From Amycolatopsis regifaucium (GTDB lineage Bacteria > Actinomycetota > Actinomycetes > Mycobacteriales > Pseudonocardiaceae): a stretch of 64,000 nucleotides of DNA. The position numbers were made by a program, and so were the translations under genes. The notes beneath the pieces were generated by a model. The model worked only from the letters and a program-made list of their open reading frames with translations. It was not told where the DNA came from and ran no database searches. The DNA is taken from contig NZ_LQCI01000003.1 of NCBI RefSeq assembly GCF_001613935.1, positions 691,819 through 755,818 on the forward strand. Direction: 5' to 3'. Below, one piece after another: positions 57,578 to 64,000 of this stretch (positions are counted from its first letter, which is position 1; the number at the start of each line of letters is the position of its first letter).

Positions 57578-58960
57578 TCAAGCCCTCTCAGCGAAAAGAA
57601 CGCCGGGGTTGAGGATCCCGGCCGGGTCGAAGCTCTCCTTGATCCGGCGCATCAGCGCGATTTTCGCCGGGTCCTCCAAATCGAGGAAGTACGCGGACTT
57701 GGCCTGCCCGAGGCCGTGCTCGCCGGAGATCGCGCCGCCGAGTTCCATACCGAGCGCGAAGATGTCGGTCAGCAGCTGCTTCCGTTTGTCCGGGTCCTTG
57801 CAGAAGATGGCGAGGTGGACGTTGCCGTCACCGGCGTGCCCGCAGCCGAGTGCGCCCGACTCGCGGGAGAGCGCCATTTCCCTGGTTTTGCGCAGGAACT
57901 CCGGCATCGCGGACCTCGGGACCACCACGTCGATGATGTCGTCGGCCCCGACCGACTTGGCCGTCCAGAACGCCTTCTCGCGGGCTTCGATGAGCTTGCG
58001 CGCCGAGTTGCCTTCGAGCACGTACACGTCCATCGCGCCGAGCTCACCCAGCATGCCGCCGAGTTCTTCGATGTCGGCGTGCAACCGGTCGTCGTCGCGA
58101 TTTTCCAGCGCTACCACCAGATACGCTTGCGCGGTGTCGCGGATGGAGTCCGGCACGCCGAGGCTGAGCTTCTCGTTGTAACTGATCGCGGCGAGCGTCA
58201 GGTTGTCGATGTACTCGAGGATGTGCGGTGCGAGCCCACTGGAGATGATCTTCGGGACGACCGTCATCACCTCGTCGAAGGTCTCGAACGGAGCGAGCAC
58301 CGTGGCGCCGTGCGGCAGGCGCGGATACAGCTTCACGATGATCTCGGTCGCGATCGCGAGTGTGCCTTCCGAGCCGATGATCAGCTGGGTCAGGTCGTAT
58401 CCGGTCGACACCTTCGAGGTTTTGCCACCTGTCCGGATGATCTCGCCGGTCGGCAGGACGGCTTGCAGGCCGACGACGTTGTGCCGCGTGACGCCGTATT
58501 TGACCGCTCGCATACCGCCCGCGTTGGTCCCGACGTTGCCGCCGACGCTCGCGCTCAGTTCCCCGGGGTGGACGGTGTAGCCGAGGCCGGCCGCGGTGCT
58601 CTTTTCGTCCAAATCGGACAGCGTGACACCCGGCTGGACGACGGCAACGTGGTTCTCCGAGTCGATCTCCAGCACCGCGTTCATGCGCTCGAAGGAGATG
58701 ACCAGGCTGTCCGCGCGCGGCCGCGCCCCACCCGAAAGCCCAGTGCCCGCCCCTCTCGCGGTGACCGGCACGCCGTGTTCGGTCGCGGCCTTGAGCAGCT
58801 CCGCGACCTCCTCGGCGCTTCCCGGTTTCGCCAGGTAAGCGGGCTGCTGCGGGGCGGCCGTCAACGCCTCGTCGTGTGCGTAGTCCTCGGGGATCGCTTC
58901 ACCTGACAGCAGATTCGTGTCCCCGACGATCTCGGCGAACCGTGCCGCTACATCGCCCAT
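57578..58960 (-). CDS. FAD-linked oxidase, glycolate oxidase/D-lactate dehydrogenase type (GlcD-like)
   Basis: 460 residues. The PCMH-type FAD domain has VTARGAGTGLSGGA and GELSASVGGNVGTNAGGMRAVKYG. The C-terminal cap has CGHAGDGNVHLAIF and GGAISGEHGLGQAKS with the substrate- and metal-binding His. It oxidises a 2-hydroxy acid (glycolate, D-lactate or 2-hydroxyglutarate) to the 2-oxo acid, a fitting substrate for the coupled ThDP enzyme. The ATG at 58960 follows AGGAAGGG; the frame extends to 59029 without support. Confidence 0.9.
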   Translation of the reverse strand: MGDVAARFAEIVGDTNLLSGEAIPEDYAHDEALTAAPQQPAYLAKPGSAEEVAELLKAATEHGVPVTARGAGTGLSGGARPRADSLVISFERMNAVLEIDSENHVAVVQPGVTLSDLDEKSTAAGLGYTVHPGELSASVGGNVGTNAGGMRAVKYGVTRHNVVGLQAVLPTGEIIRTGGKTSKVSTGYDLTQLIIGSEGTLAIATEIIVKLYPRLPHGATVLAPFETFDEVMTVVPKIISSGLAPHILEYIDNLTLAAISYNEKLSLGVPDSIRDTAQAYLVVALENRDDDRLHADIEELGGMLGELGAMDVYVLEGNSARKLIEAREKAFWTAKSVGADDIIDVVVPRSAMPEFLRKTREMALSRESGALGCGHAGDGNVHLAIFCKDPDKRKQLLTDIFALGMELGGAISGEHGLGQAKSAYFLDLEDPAKIALMRRIKESFDPAGILNPGVLFAERA

Positions 58961-59131
58961 CGACAGCCCTTCCTCACGCGTCCTTGCCTGGTTACCGAAG
59001 CGTAGTACGTCGTGAGCGGCGATGGCCATGAATCATTTTCATGTTCGCTTCGCGGCTGAAGCGTGAAGGCGGAATGTGGGTCGTACGTGGGTGGGTGCGG
59101 GTTCCGAACGGCCCCGCACCACCCACGAGGT

Positions 59132-59629
59132 TCAGGCGCGTGCGAACGAAAGCGTTTCGCCCTCGACGCCACGCAGCCAGAGGTCCTGCGCGGCTTCCGC
59201 CATTTCGGCCAATCCCTCTTCGATCGTCGCGAACACGTTGCCGGGTACCCAGCCCGCGTCGCCGTTGATCAGCAGGTTGTTCCGGCCGTAGAAGATCGCG
59301 AGGTCCGTCGCCCCCTGATCGCTGTGCGCCTCGCTGTCCTCGTCGTAGCCGTACGCCGGGTTGCCGATCTCCCACGCCTCGAAGCCGAAATAGACGACAT
59401 CGCCCGGAATCGGCGTCACCGTGGGGTTTTCACGGCCCGGCTTCGGCTCGGCGAAGGGCGGCACGAGGGTGTAGACCTCGTTCCGCGCGTACTTCGCGTG
59501 GTAGGCGGAACCGCTCTGCGGCAACGCGTCCCACACCGCGCGGCAGGTCCGCGGGGCTTCGGCGTCGAGCAACCGGGCCCGGCAGGACACCCCGCGCTTG
59601 TCGAGGGTGATCGTGATGTAGCGGGCCAT
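59132..59629 (-). CDS. DUF3830 family protein
   Basis: 165 residues with the cyclophilin-like pattern of DUF3830: ITITLDKRGVSCRARLLDAEAPRTCRAVWDALP, EVYTLVPPF, PGDVVYFGFEAWE and DLAIFYGRNNLL. The role is unknown. The ATG shares a base with the stop of the aminotransferase gene (TGATG), so the two are translated together, and a part in the same amine pathway is likely. An in-frame GTG lies one codon upstream. Confidence 0.85.
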   Translation of the reverse strand: MARYITITLDKRGVSCRARLLDAEAPRTCRAVWDALPQSGSAYHAKYARNEVYTLVPPFAEPKPGRENPTVTPIPGDVVYFGFEAWEIGNPAYGYDEDSEAHSDQGATDLAIFYGRNNLLINGDAGWVPGNVFATIEEGLAEMAEAAQDLWLRGVEGETLSFARA

Positions 59630-60879
59630 CACTCGACCCCCGCCACGACGTCTCCCCAGACGCGCAGGGCGTCGTCCACCTGCTCGGCGTTGACGACCAG
59701 CGGCGGAACCATCCGGACGACGTTCATGTACGCACCACAGGTCAGCAGCAGCAACCCGTTGGCGGACGCGGCTTTCTGCGCCGCCTGGGCCTTCGCGGTG
59801 TCCGGCTCGCCGTCCGGGGTGGTGAACTCGGAACCGACCAGCAGCCCGAGCCCGCGGACGTCGCCGATCGACGGCGACTTGTCCGCGATCACCCGTACCC
59901 CTTCGAGCAGCTGCCGTCCGCGTTCGGCGGCGTTCTCGACCAGGCCTTCCCGCTCGATCACCTCGAGCGTGGCGATCGCCGCCGCGCAGGCCACGGCGTT
60001 CCCGCCGTAGGTCCCGCCCTGAGAACCGGGGAGCGCCTTCGCCATCAACTCCCCCGACGCGGCGATACCCGAGATCGGGAATCCGCTCGCCAGTCCCTTC
60101 GCGATGAGCACGATGTCCGGGCGCACCCCGAAGTGGTCGTGACCCCAGAACTTGCCGGTCCGGCCGAAGCCGGTCTGGATCTCGTCCATCACCAGCAGGA
60201 TCCCGTGCTTGTCGGCGCGTTCCCGCAGACCGGCCAGGAACTCCGGGTTCGCCGGGACGTAGCCGCCCTCGCCGAGTACCGGTTCGATGAAGAACGCGGC
60301 CGTCTCGTTCGGCGCGCAGACCGTCGCGAACAGGTAGTCGAGCTCGCGCAGGGCGAACTTCGTCGCGGTCCCTTCGTCCCAGCCGTAGTGGAAGGCGTAC
60401 GGGAACGGCGCGACGTGCACGCCGGACATGAGCGGGGAGATCCCGGCGCTGAACCGGGTCCCCGAGGTCGTCATGGTCGCCGCGGCGACCGTCCGGCCGT
60501 GGAACCCGCCCTGAAAGACGATGATGTTGGGACGTTTGGTCGCCTGCCGTGACAACCGGAGCGCCGCCTCGACGGCCTCGCTGCCTGAGTTCGCATAGAA
60601 GAGGGAATCCAGGCCCTTCGGCAGCACGCTGCCCAGCTTCTCCGTGAGCTCCAGCATCGGCTTGTGCATGACCGTCGTGTACTGGCCGTGGATGAGCTTG
60701 CCGATCTGCTCCCGCGCGGCGCTCACCACGTGCGGGTGGCAGTGGCCGGTGCTGGTCACGCCGATACCGGCGGTGAAGTCCAGGTGACGTTTGCCAGCGG
60801 TGTCGTAGAGGTACACCCCTTCACCGTGGTCGACCACGACCGGAGTCGCCTGTTTGAGCAGCGGTGATAGCTGGGCCAT
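59629..60879 (-). CDS. gabT: Class-III aminotransferase, GABA transaminase-like
   Basis: 416 residues. Blocks of the omega-aminotransferase family are FYANSGSEAVEAALRLSRQAT, GGFHGRTVAAATMT, VMDEIQTGFGRTGKFWGHD and the PLP lysine in IAKGLASGFPIS. It should move the amino group of GABA, or a related omega-amino acid, to 2-oxoglutarate and yield a semialdehyde. The divergent gene encodes the matching semialdehyde dehydrogenase. The ATG at 60879 has AGGAG at 8 bp; an in-frame ATG two codons upstream is too close to that site. Beta-alanine or polyamine-derived substrates are possible. Confidence 0.88.
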   Translation of the reverse strand: MAQLSPLLKQATPVVVDHGEGVYLYDTAGKRHLDFTAGIGVTSTGHCHPHVVSAAREQIGKLIHGQYTTVMHKPMLELTEKLGSVLPKGLDSLFYANSGSEAVEAALRLSRQATKRPNIIVFQGGFHGRTVAAATMTTSGTRFSAGISPLMSGVHVAPFPYAFHYGWDEGTATKFALRELDYLFATVCAPNETAAFFIEPVLGEGGYVPANPEFLAGLRERADKHGILLVMDEIQTGFGRTGKFWGHDHFGVRPDIVLIAKGLASGFPISGIAASGELMAKALPGSQGGTYGGNAVACAAAIATLEVIEREGLVENAAERGRQLLEGVRVIADKSPSIGDVRGLGLLVGSEFTTPDGEPDTAKAQAAQKAASANGLLLLTCGAYMNVVRMVPPLVVNAEQVDDALRVWGDVVAGVE

Positions 60880-60907
60880 GGGCATCACTCCTAGGTCGGC
60901 TGAGCTG

Positions 60908-60925
60908 TTGTCGATTGTTGACAAT
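60908..60925. promoter_or_regulatory. Nested operator-like dyad between the divergent gab-type genes
   Basis: TTGTC-GATTGTT-GACAA (60908-60924) overlaps ATTGT-TG-ACAAT (60914-60925). ATTGT-N2-ACAAT is typical of GntR/FCD-type operators. It is placed midway between gabT and gabD. No regulator gene is adjacent. Confidence 0.5.
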
Positions 60926-60967
60926 ATCCATAGCATGGCCTTCGGGACAACATGGAGGAGCGTTGGG

Positions 60968-62431
60968 ATGGACTCGATCAGTGAGGCCGGCGTGGTCGCG
61001 GCGGTCGACAAGGAACTGTTCATCGGCGGCAAGTGGGTGCCCGCCGCGAACGGGAAGACCTTCCCCGTTCTCGACCCCTCGACAGGCGAAGTCCTGTGCG
61101 AGGTGGCCGACGCGTCACCGGCGGACGGTGTCAGCGCACTCGACGCCGCCGTCGCCGCACAGGCCGATTGGGCGAACGTCGCCCCGCGTGAACGCGGCGA
61201 GATCCTTCGTCGTGCCTACGAACTGCTCGTCGAACGCGCCGACGAACTCGCGCTGCTGATGACCCTCGAAATGGGCAAGCCGCTCGCGGAGTCGAAGGGC
61301 GAGATCACCTACGCGGCCGAATTCTTCCGCTGGTTCGCGGAGGAGGCCGTCCGGATCGGCGGCGGCTACGCCGTCGCCCCCAACGGGACAGGTCGATTCC
61401 TGGTGACGAAGCAGCCCGTCGGACCGTCTCTGCTGATCACGCCATGGAACTTCCCCATGGCGATGGGCACCCGCAAGATCGGGCCCGCGGTCGCGGCCGG
61501 ATGCACGATGGTCATCAAACCCGCCGCCCAAACCCCCCTTTCGATGTTGGCCCTCGCGGCGATCCTCGCCGAAGCGGGGTTGCCGGAAGGTGTGCTGAAC
61601 GTGCTCACGACGTCGGACTCCGGCGGCGTGATGGAGCCGCTGATCCGGGACGGCCGGGCCAGGAAGCTGTCCTTCACCGGCTCGACCGGAGTCGGGCGGA
61701 AGCTGCTGGAACAGTGCGCGGACAAGGTGCTCCGCACTTCGATGGAACTCGGCGGCAACGCCCCCTTCCTGGTCTTCGAAGACGCCGACCTCGACGCGGC
61801 GATCGAAGGCGCGATGACCGCGAAGATGCGCAACATCGGCGAGGCCTGCACGGCCGCGAACCGCTTCTACGTCCAGCGAGGCATCGTCGACGAGTTCTCC
61901 CGCCGTCTCACCGAGCGCATGGAGGCCCTGCCGATGGGCCGGGGCACCGAAGAAGGTGTCGTGGTCGGCCCGCTCATCGACGAACCCGCGGTCGAGAAGG
62001 TGAGCGGCCTCGTCGCCGACGCCGTCGATCGAGGAGCACGCGTTCTCACCGGTGGATCCACTGTGGATGGACCAGGTAACTTCTATCAGGCCACGGTGCT
62101 CACCGACGTGCCCAAGGAAGCCAGGCTCGCCTCGGAGGAGATCTTCGGGCCGGTCGCCCCGATCACTCCGTTCGACAGCGAGGACGAGGCCATCGCGGCG
62201 GCGAACGACACCGAATTCGGTCTCGTGTCCTATGTGTACACCTCCGATCTCAAGCGGGCGTTGCGGGTTTCGGAACGGCTGGAAGCCGGCATGATCGGCC
62301 TCAACCAGGGATTGGTCTCGAACCCGGCGGCACCCTTCGGCGGCATCAAGCAGTCCGGGCTCGGCCGCGAAGGCGGCACCGTCGGCATCGACGAGTTCCT
62401 CGAGACCAAGTACATCGCGGTGGCTCTGTGA
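60968..62431 (+). CDS. gabD: Succinate-semialdehyde dehydrogenase-like aldehyde dehydrogenase
   Basis: 487 residues. The catalytic Glu260 is in MELGGNAPF and Cys294 in NIGEACTAANR. The family marks GKWVPAANGKTF, ITPWNFPMAMGTRKIGPA and GGIKQSGLGREGG are all present. The pattern is that of NAD(P)-dependent succinate-semialdehyde dehydrogenases, giving succinate for the TCA cycle. The ATG at 60968 follows GGAGGAG at about 8 bp. The stop overlaps the start of the tartrate-dehydrogenase-like gene, and the gene is divergent from the aminotransferase. Confidence 0.9.
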   Translation: MDSISEAGVVAAVDKELFIGGKWVPAANGKTFPVLDPSTGEVLCEVADASPADGVSALDAAVAAQADWANVAPRERGEILRRAYELLVERADELALLMTLEMGKPLAESKGEITYAAEFFRWFAEEAVRIGGGYAVAPNGTGRFLVTKQPVGPSLLITPWNFPMAMGTRKIGPAVAAGCTMVIKPAAQTPLSMLALAAILAEAGLPEGVLNVLTTSDSGGVMEPLIRDGRARKLSFTGSTGVGRKLLEQCADKVLRTSMELGGNAPFLVFEDADLDAAIEGAMTAKMRNIGEACTAANRFYVQRGIVDEFSRRLTERMEALPMGRGTEEGVVVGPLIDEPAVEKVSGLVADAVDRGARVLTGGSTVDGPGNFYQATVLTDVPKEARLASEEIFGPVAPITPFDSEDEAIAAANDTEFGLVSYVYTSDLKRALRVSERLEAGMIGLNQGLVSNPAAPFGGIKQSGLGREGGTVGIDEFLETKYIAVAL

Positions 62432-63531
62432 CAATTCAAGCAGGGACAATTCAAGCAGGGACAATTCAAGCAGGGAACTCCTATCGGATCGCCGGCATTC
62501 CCGGTGACGGGATCGGTGTCGACGTCACGGTCGAGGCCCGCAAGGTCCTCGACCGTGTGGCGGCATCACATGGCTTCTCCTTGTCCTGGAAGGAATTCGA
62601 CTGGAGCTGTGAGCGGTACACCAAGACCGGCTCGATGATGCCGGGGGACGGCATCGACCAGCTCTCCCGGTTCGACGGAATCCTTCTCGGTGCCGTCGGC
62701 TTTCCCGGTGTCCCGGACCATGTCTCGTTGTGGGGGCTTCTCATTCCGGTGCGGCGTGCGTTCACCCAGTACGTCAACCTCCGGCCTGTCCGGTTGCTAC
62801 CGGGGACGACGTCGGCGCTGGCCGGCCGGAGCGCCGAAGAACTGGAGATGGTGATCGTCCGCGAGAACTCCGAGGGCGAGTACTCGGAGATCGGCGGCAG
62901 GCACAATCGTGGGCAGAGCAACGAGTTCGTCTTACAGGAATCAGTGTTCACGCGGATCGGGGTCGAGCGGATCATCCGCTACGCCTTCGAACTGGCGAAG
63001 ACGCGAACGGGACGGGTCTGCTCGGCGACGAAGTCCAACGGGCTCATTCACTCGATGCCGTTCTGGGACGAGGTCTTTCTCGAAATCGCTTCGGAATATC
63101 CGGACGTGCGTGCCGAACAATGTCATGTCGACGCGCTCGCCGCGCGGATGGTGCAGGCGCCGGACCGGCTCGACGTCGTGGTCGCTTCCAATCTCTTCGG
63201 CGACATCCTGAGCGACCTGGCCGCGGCCGTGACGGGTGGGCTCGGAATGGCGCCTTCGGGCAACATCAATCCCTCCAGGGAGTTTCCTTCCATGTTCGAG
63301 GCGGTGCACGGCAGCGCTCCCGACATCGCCGGACAGGGCATCGCGAATCCGGTGGCGCAGATCCTGGCGGGGGCGATGCTGCTCGACCATCTCGGAGAAA
63401 TCGCTGCGGCACAAGATGTTCACGCTGCGGTGGAGAAGGTTCTCGCGGAGGGGACCGTGCGGACCCCAGACCTCGGCGGGAAGTCCACCACCGCCGAACT
63501 CGGGTCCGCGGTGGTCGCCGCTCTATCTTGA
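62428..63531 (+). CDS. Tartrate dehydrogenase/isopropylmalate dehydrogenase family protein
   Basis: 367 residues. A beta-decarboxylating dehydrogenase begins at [21 protein letters not shown], with the substrate loop [23 protein letters not shown] of the tartrate dehydrogenase group. [27 protein letters not shown] holds the metal Asp residues, and [15 protein letters not shown] follows. The first residues are TIQAG three times, encoded by a perfect 15-bp tandem repeat. It acts on a malate-like 2-hydroxy acid with NAD; D-malate is as likely as tartrate. The GTG overlaps the gabD stop by four bases. Confidence 0.88.
   Translation: MTIQAGTIQAGTIQAGNSYRIAGIPGDGIGVDVTVEARKVLDRVAASHGFSLSWKEFDWSCERYTKTGSMMPGDGIDQLSRFDGILLGAVGFPGVPDHVSLWGLLIPVRRAFTQYVNLRPVRLLPGTTSALAGRSAEELEMVIVRENSEGEYSEIGGRHNRGQSNEFVLQESVFTRIGVERIIRYAFELAKTRTGRVCSATKSNGLIHSMPFWDEVFLEIASEYPDVRAEQCHVDALAARMVQAPDRLDVVVASNLFGDILSDLAAAVTGGLGMAPSGNINPSREFPSMFEAVHGSAPDIAGQGIANPVAQILAGAMLLDHLGEIAAAQDVHAAVEKVLAEGTVRTPDLGGKSTTAELGSAVVAALS
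62431..62475 (+). repeat. Three perfect tandem copies of a 15-bp unit at the 5' end of a coding region
   Basis: ACAATTCAAGCAGGG is repeated at 62431-62445, 62446-62460 and 62461-62475, directly after the GTG start codon. Copy-number change would add or remove five residues (TIQAG) without a frameshift. Confidence 0.85.
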
Positions 63532-63588
63532 ACCATCCCCATAGAGGCGTGTCAAGTCCCGCGCGGAACTTTTCTCGCCAGTGATGCC

Positions 63589-63634
63589 ATGAACGGGACT
63601 TTCATCGCGAATTTCGCAATGAAAGTCCCGTTCA
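63589..63634 (+). terminator. Palindrome after the dehydrogenase gene (diverged TGAAGGCCCC family)
   Basis: ATGAACGGGACTTTCATCGCGA (63589-63610) pairs with 63612-63634, apart from one mismatch and a base offset near the centre. The ends ATGAA/TTCAT and the inner TCGC are shared with the family, while the core GGCCCC is replaced by CGGGAC. Confidence 0.65.
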
Positions 63635-63819
63635 TCGCGTCGGCGGTGCGCTGGTCGGCGCCACTGCGATAGCGGGACAAGCAAACGTGTCGTGAGGAAG
63701 GCGACCGGGAGTGGGCTCACGCGGAGGCTCAACCCAACTCTAGATTGTCCATAAGGGACAGTTGTCGAGGCAAAAGAGTGATTGGGGCGTTCTAGTGACC
63801 CGTAAGTCAATCTGACGTG

Positions 63820-63869
63820 TCGCGAAAGCCACTTTCGCGACGTCCAGTGTCCCGAACGTGGCTTTCGCG
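63820..63869 (+). promoter_or_regulatory. Two mutually exclusive hairpins
   Basis: CGCGAAAGCCAC (63821-63832) can pair perfectly with 63858-63869. The same bases can instead form a tight hairpin, TCGCGAAAG (63820-63828) with CTTTCGCGA (63832-63840). Such alternative pairing is the layout of an attenuator or switch, but the downstream gene is outside the window. Confidence 0.4.
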
Positions 63870-64000
63870 GCATGGGCGGGTCGGCGCCAGCCTCCACAGA
63901 CTTTTAGAGCGCATCCCGGCCTCACGCCGTCCCACATCGGCCGGTAGTGAAGGGCCCTTGGGTTCACGGGGTCGTTGCAACACTGATTGTGGTTGGAGGT

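Larger units (their letters stand above)
63532..64000. other. Noncoding 0.47-kb end region with several hairpins
   Basis: I find no supported gene. The region holds the palindrome at 63589-63634, a TGTCC-N5-GGACA site at 63746-63760 and a pair of mutually exclusive hairpins at 63820-63869. The next gene on either strand must lie beyond the window. Confidence 0.6.

Noticed and set aside
55946..58906. Open frame of 986 codons antisense to the ThDP enzyme and FAD oxidase
   Set aside because: It starts inside a terminator palindrome and runs opposite two well-supported genes. The composition is that of a reverse-strand shadow.

Overview
The window is GC-rich, uses GTG and TTG starts freely and has short operons with overlapping stop and start codons. 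It carries mycolic-actinomycete-like metabolic genes: a fused 2-oxoglutarate decarboxylase Kgd, FadE23/FadE24-type dehydrogenases, accD1/accA1, and a Cys-type PhaC-like hydrolase. Together with several secreted enzymes and Pro/Gln-rich proteins, this suggests a chromosomal segment of a filamentous actinomycete, most likely Pseudonocardiaceae (Amycolatopsis-like). The genus is inferred from gene content and from the style of the intergenic palindromes; no database was searched. I see no tRNA, rRNA, CRISPR array, prophage, intact insertion sequence or defence island.

Layout. 1-9.4 kb: 3' part of a cholesterol oxidase, a sugar-nucleotide epimerase, malic enzyme, a membrane protein, a branched-polyamine-synthase-like protein, a four-gene OpuC-type osmoprotectant ABC operon and an acetyltransferase. 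9.4-18 kb: secreted subtilisin with P-domain, a Pro-rich membrane protein, an SMP-30 gene broken by a stop codon at its metal-ligand Glu, Kgd, and two small genes. 18-24 kb: a giant fused ABC exporter and a two-gene ABC-2 exporter whose ATPase has a Pro/Gln-rich tail. 24-32.6 kb: a gene-poor stretch with a possible structured RNA, alanine dehydrogenase, a quinone reductase with a MerR-type promoter, a PucR regulator, a VOC protein and metY-metX. 32.8-39.8 kb: a TetR regulator, a secreted SGNH hydrolase and a leucine/isovalerate-type operon (accD1-accA1-acyl-CoA dehydrogenase); matching operators precede the regulator and the operon. 39.8-45 kb: a 0.64-kb noncoding block rich in hairpins, map behind a 28-bp palindrome, an acetyltransferase, an SDR, a PhaC-like hydrolase and an orphan MASE1 protein. 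45-54 kb: a beta-oxidation locus (FadE24/FadE23-like pair, LtrA, tandem TetR-TetR regulator, fadA-fadB). 54-64 kb: a DUF3761 lipoprotein, an MFS exporter, an IlvX-like ThDP enzyme coupled to an FAD oxidase, and a GABA-type module (DUF3830 plus class-III aminotransferase, divergent from semialdehyde dehydrogenase plus tartrate-dehydrogenase-like enzyme).

How the genes fit together. Most of the segment is carbon and nitrogen catabolism feeding acetyl-CoA and the TCA cycle: leucine and fatty acid oxidation, alanine, GABA, Kgd and malic enzyme. The local regulators sit beside plausible operators. The most conspicuous feature outside genes is a family of near-perfect palindromes built on TGAAGGCCCCCTTC. 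At least ten occur here, every one at the 3' end of a gene, and their arms change in compensating pairs, as expected for selected terminator hairpins. I did not find a clearly new multi-gene system. The strongest leads are regulatory: the palindrome families, the leaderless operator-promoters, the two-HTH TetR facing two different palindromes, and the inverted pair of hairpins upstream of map.
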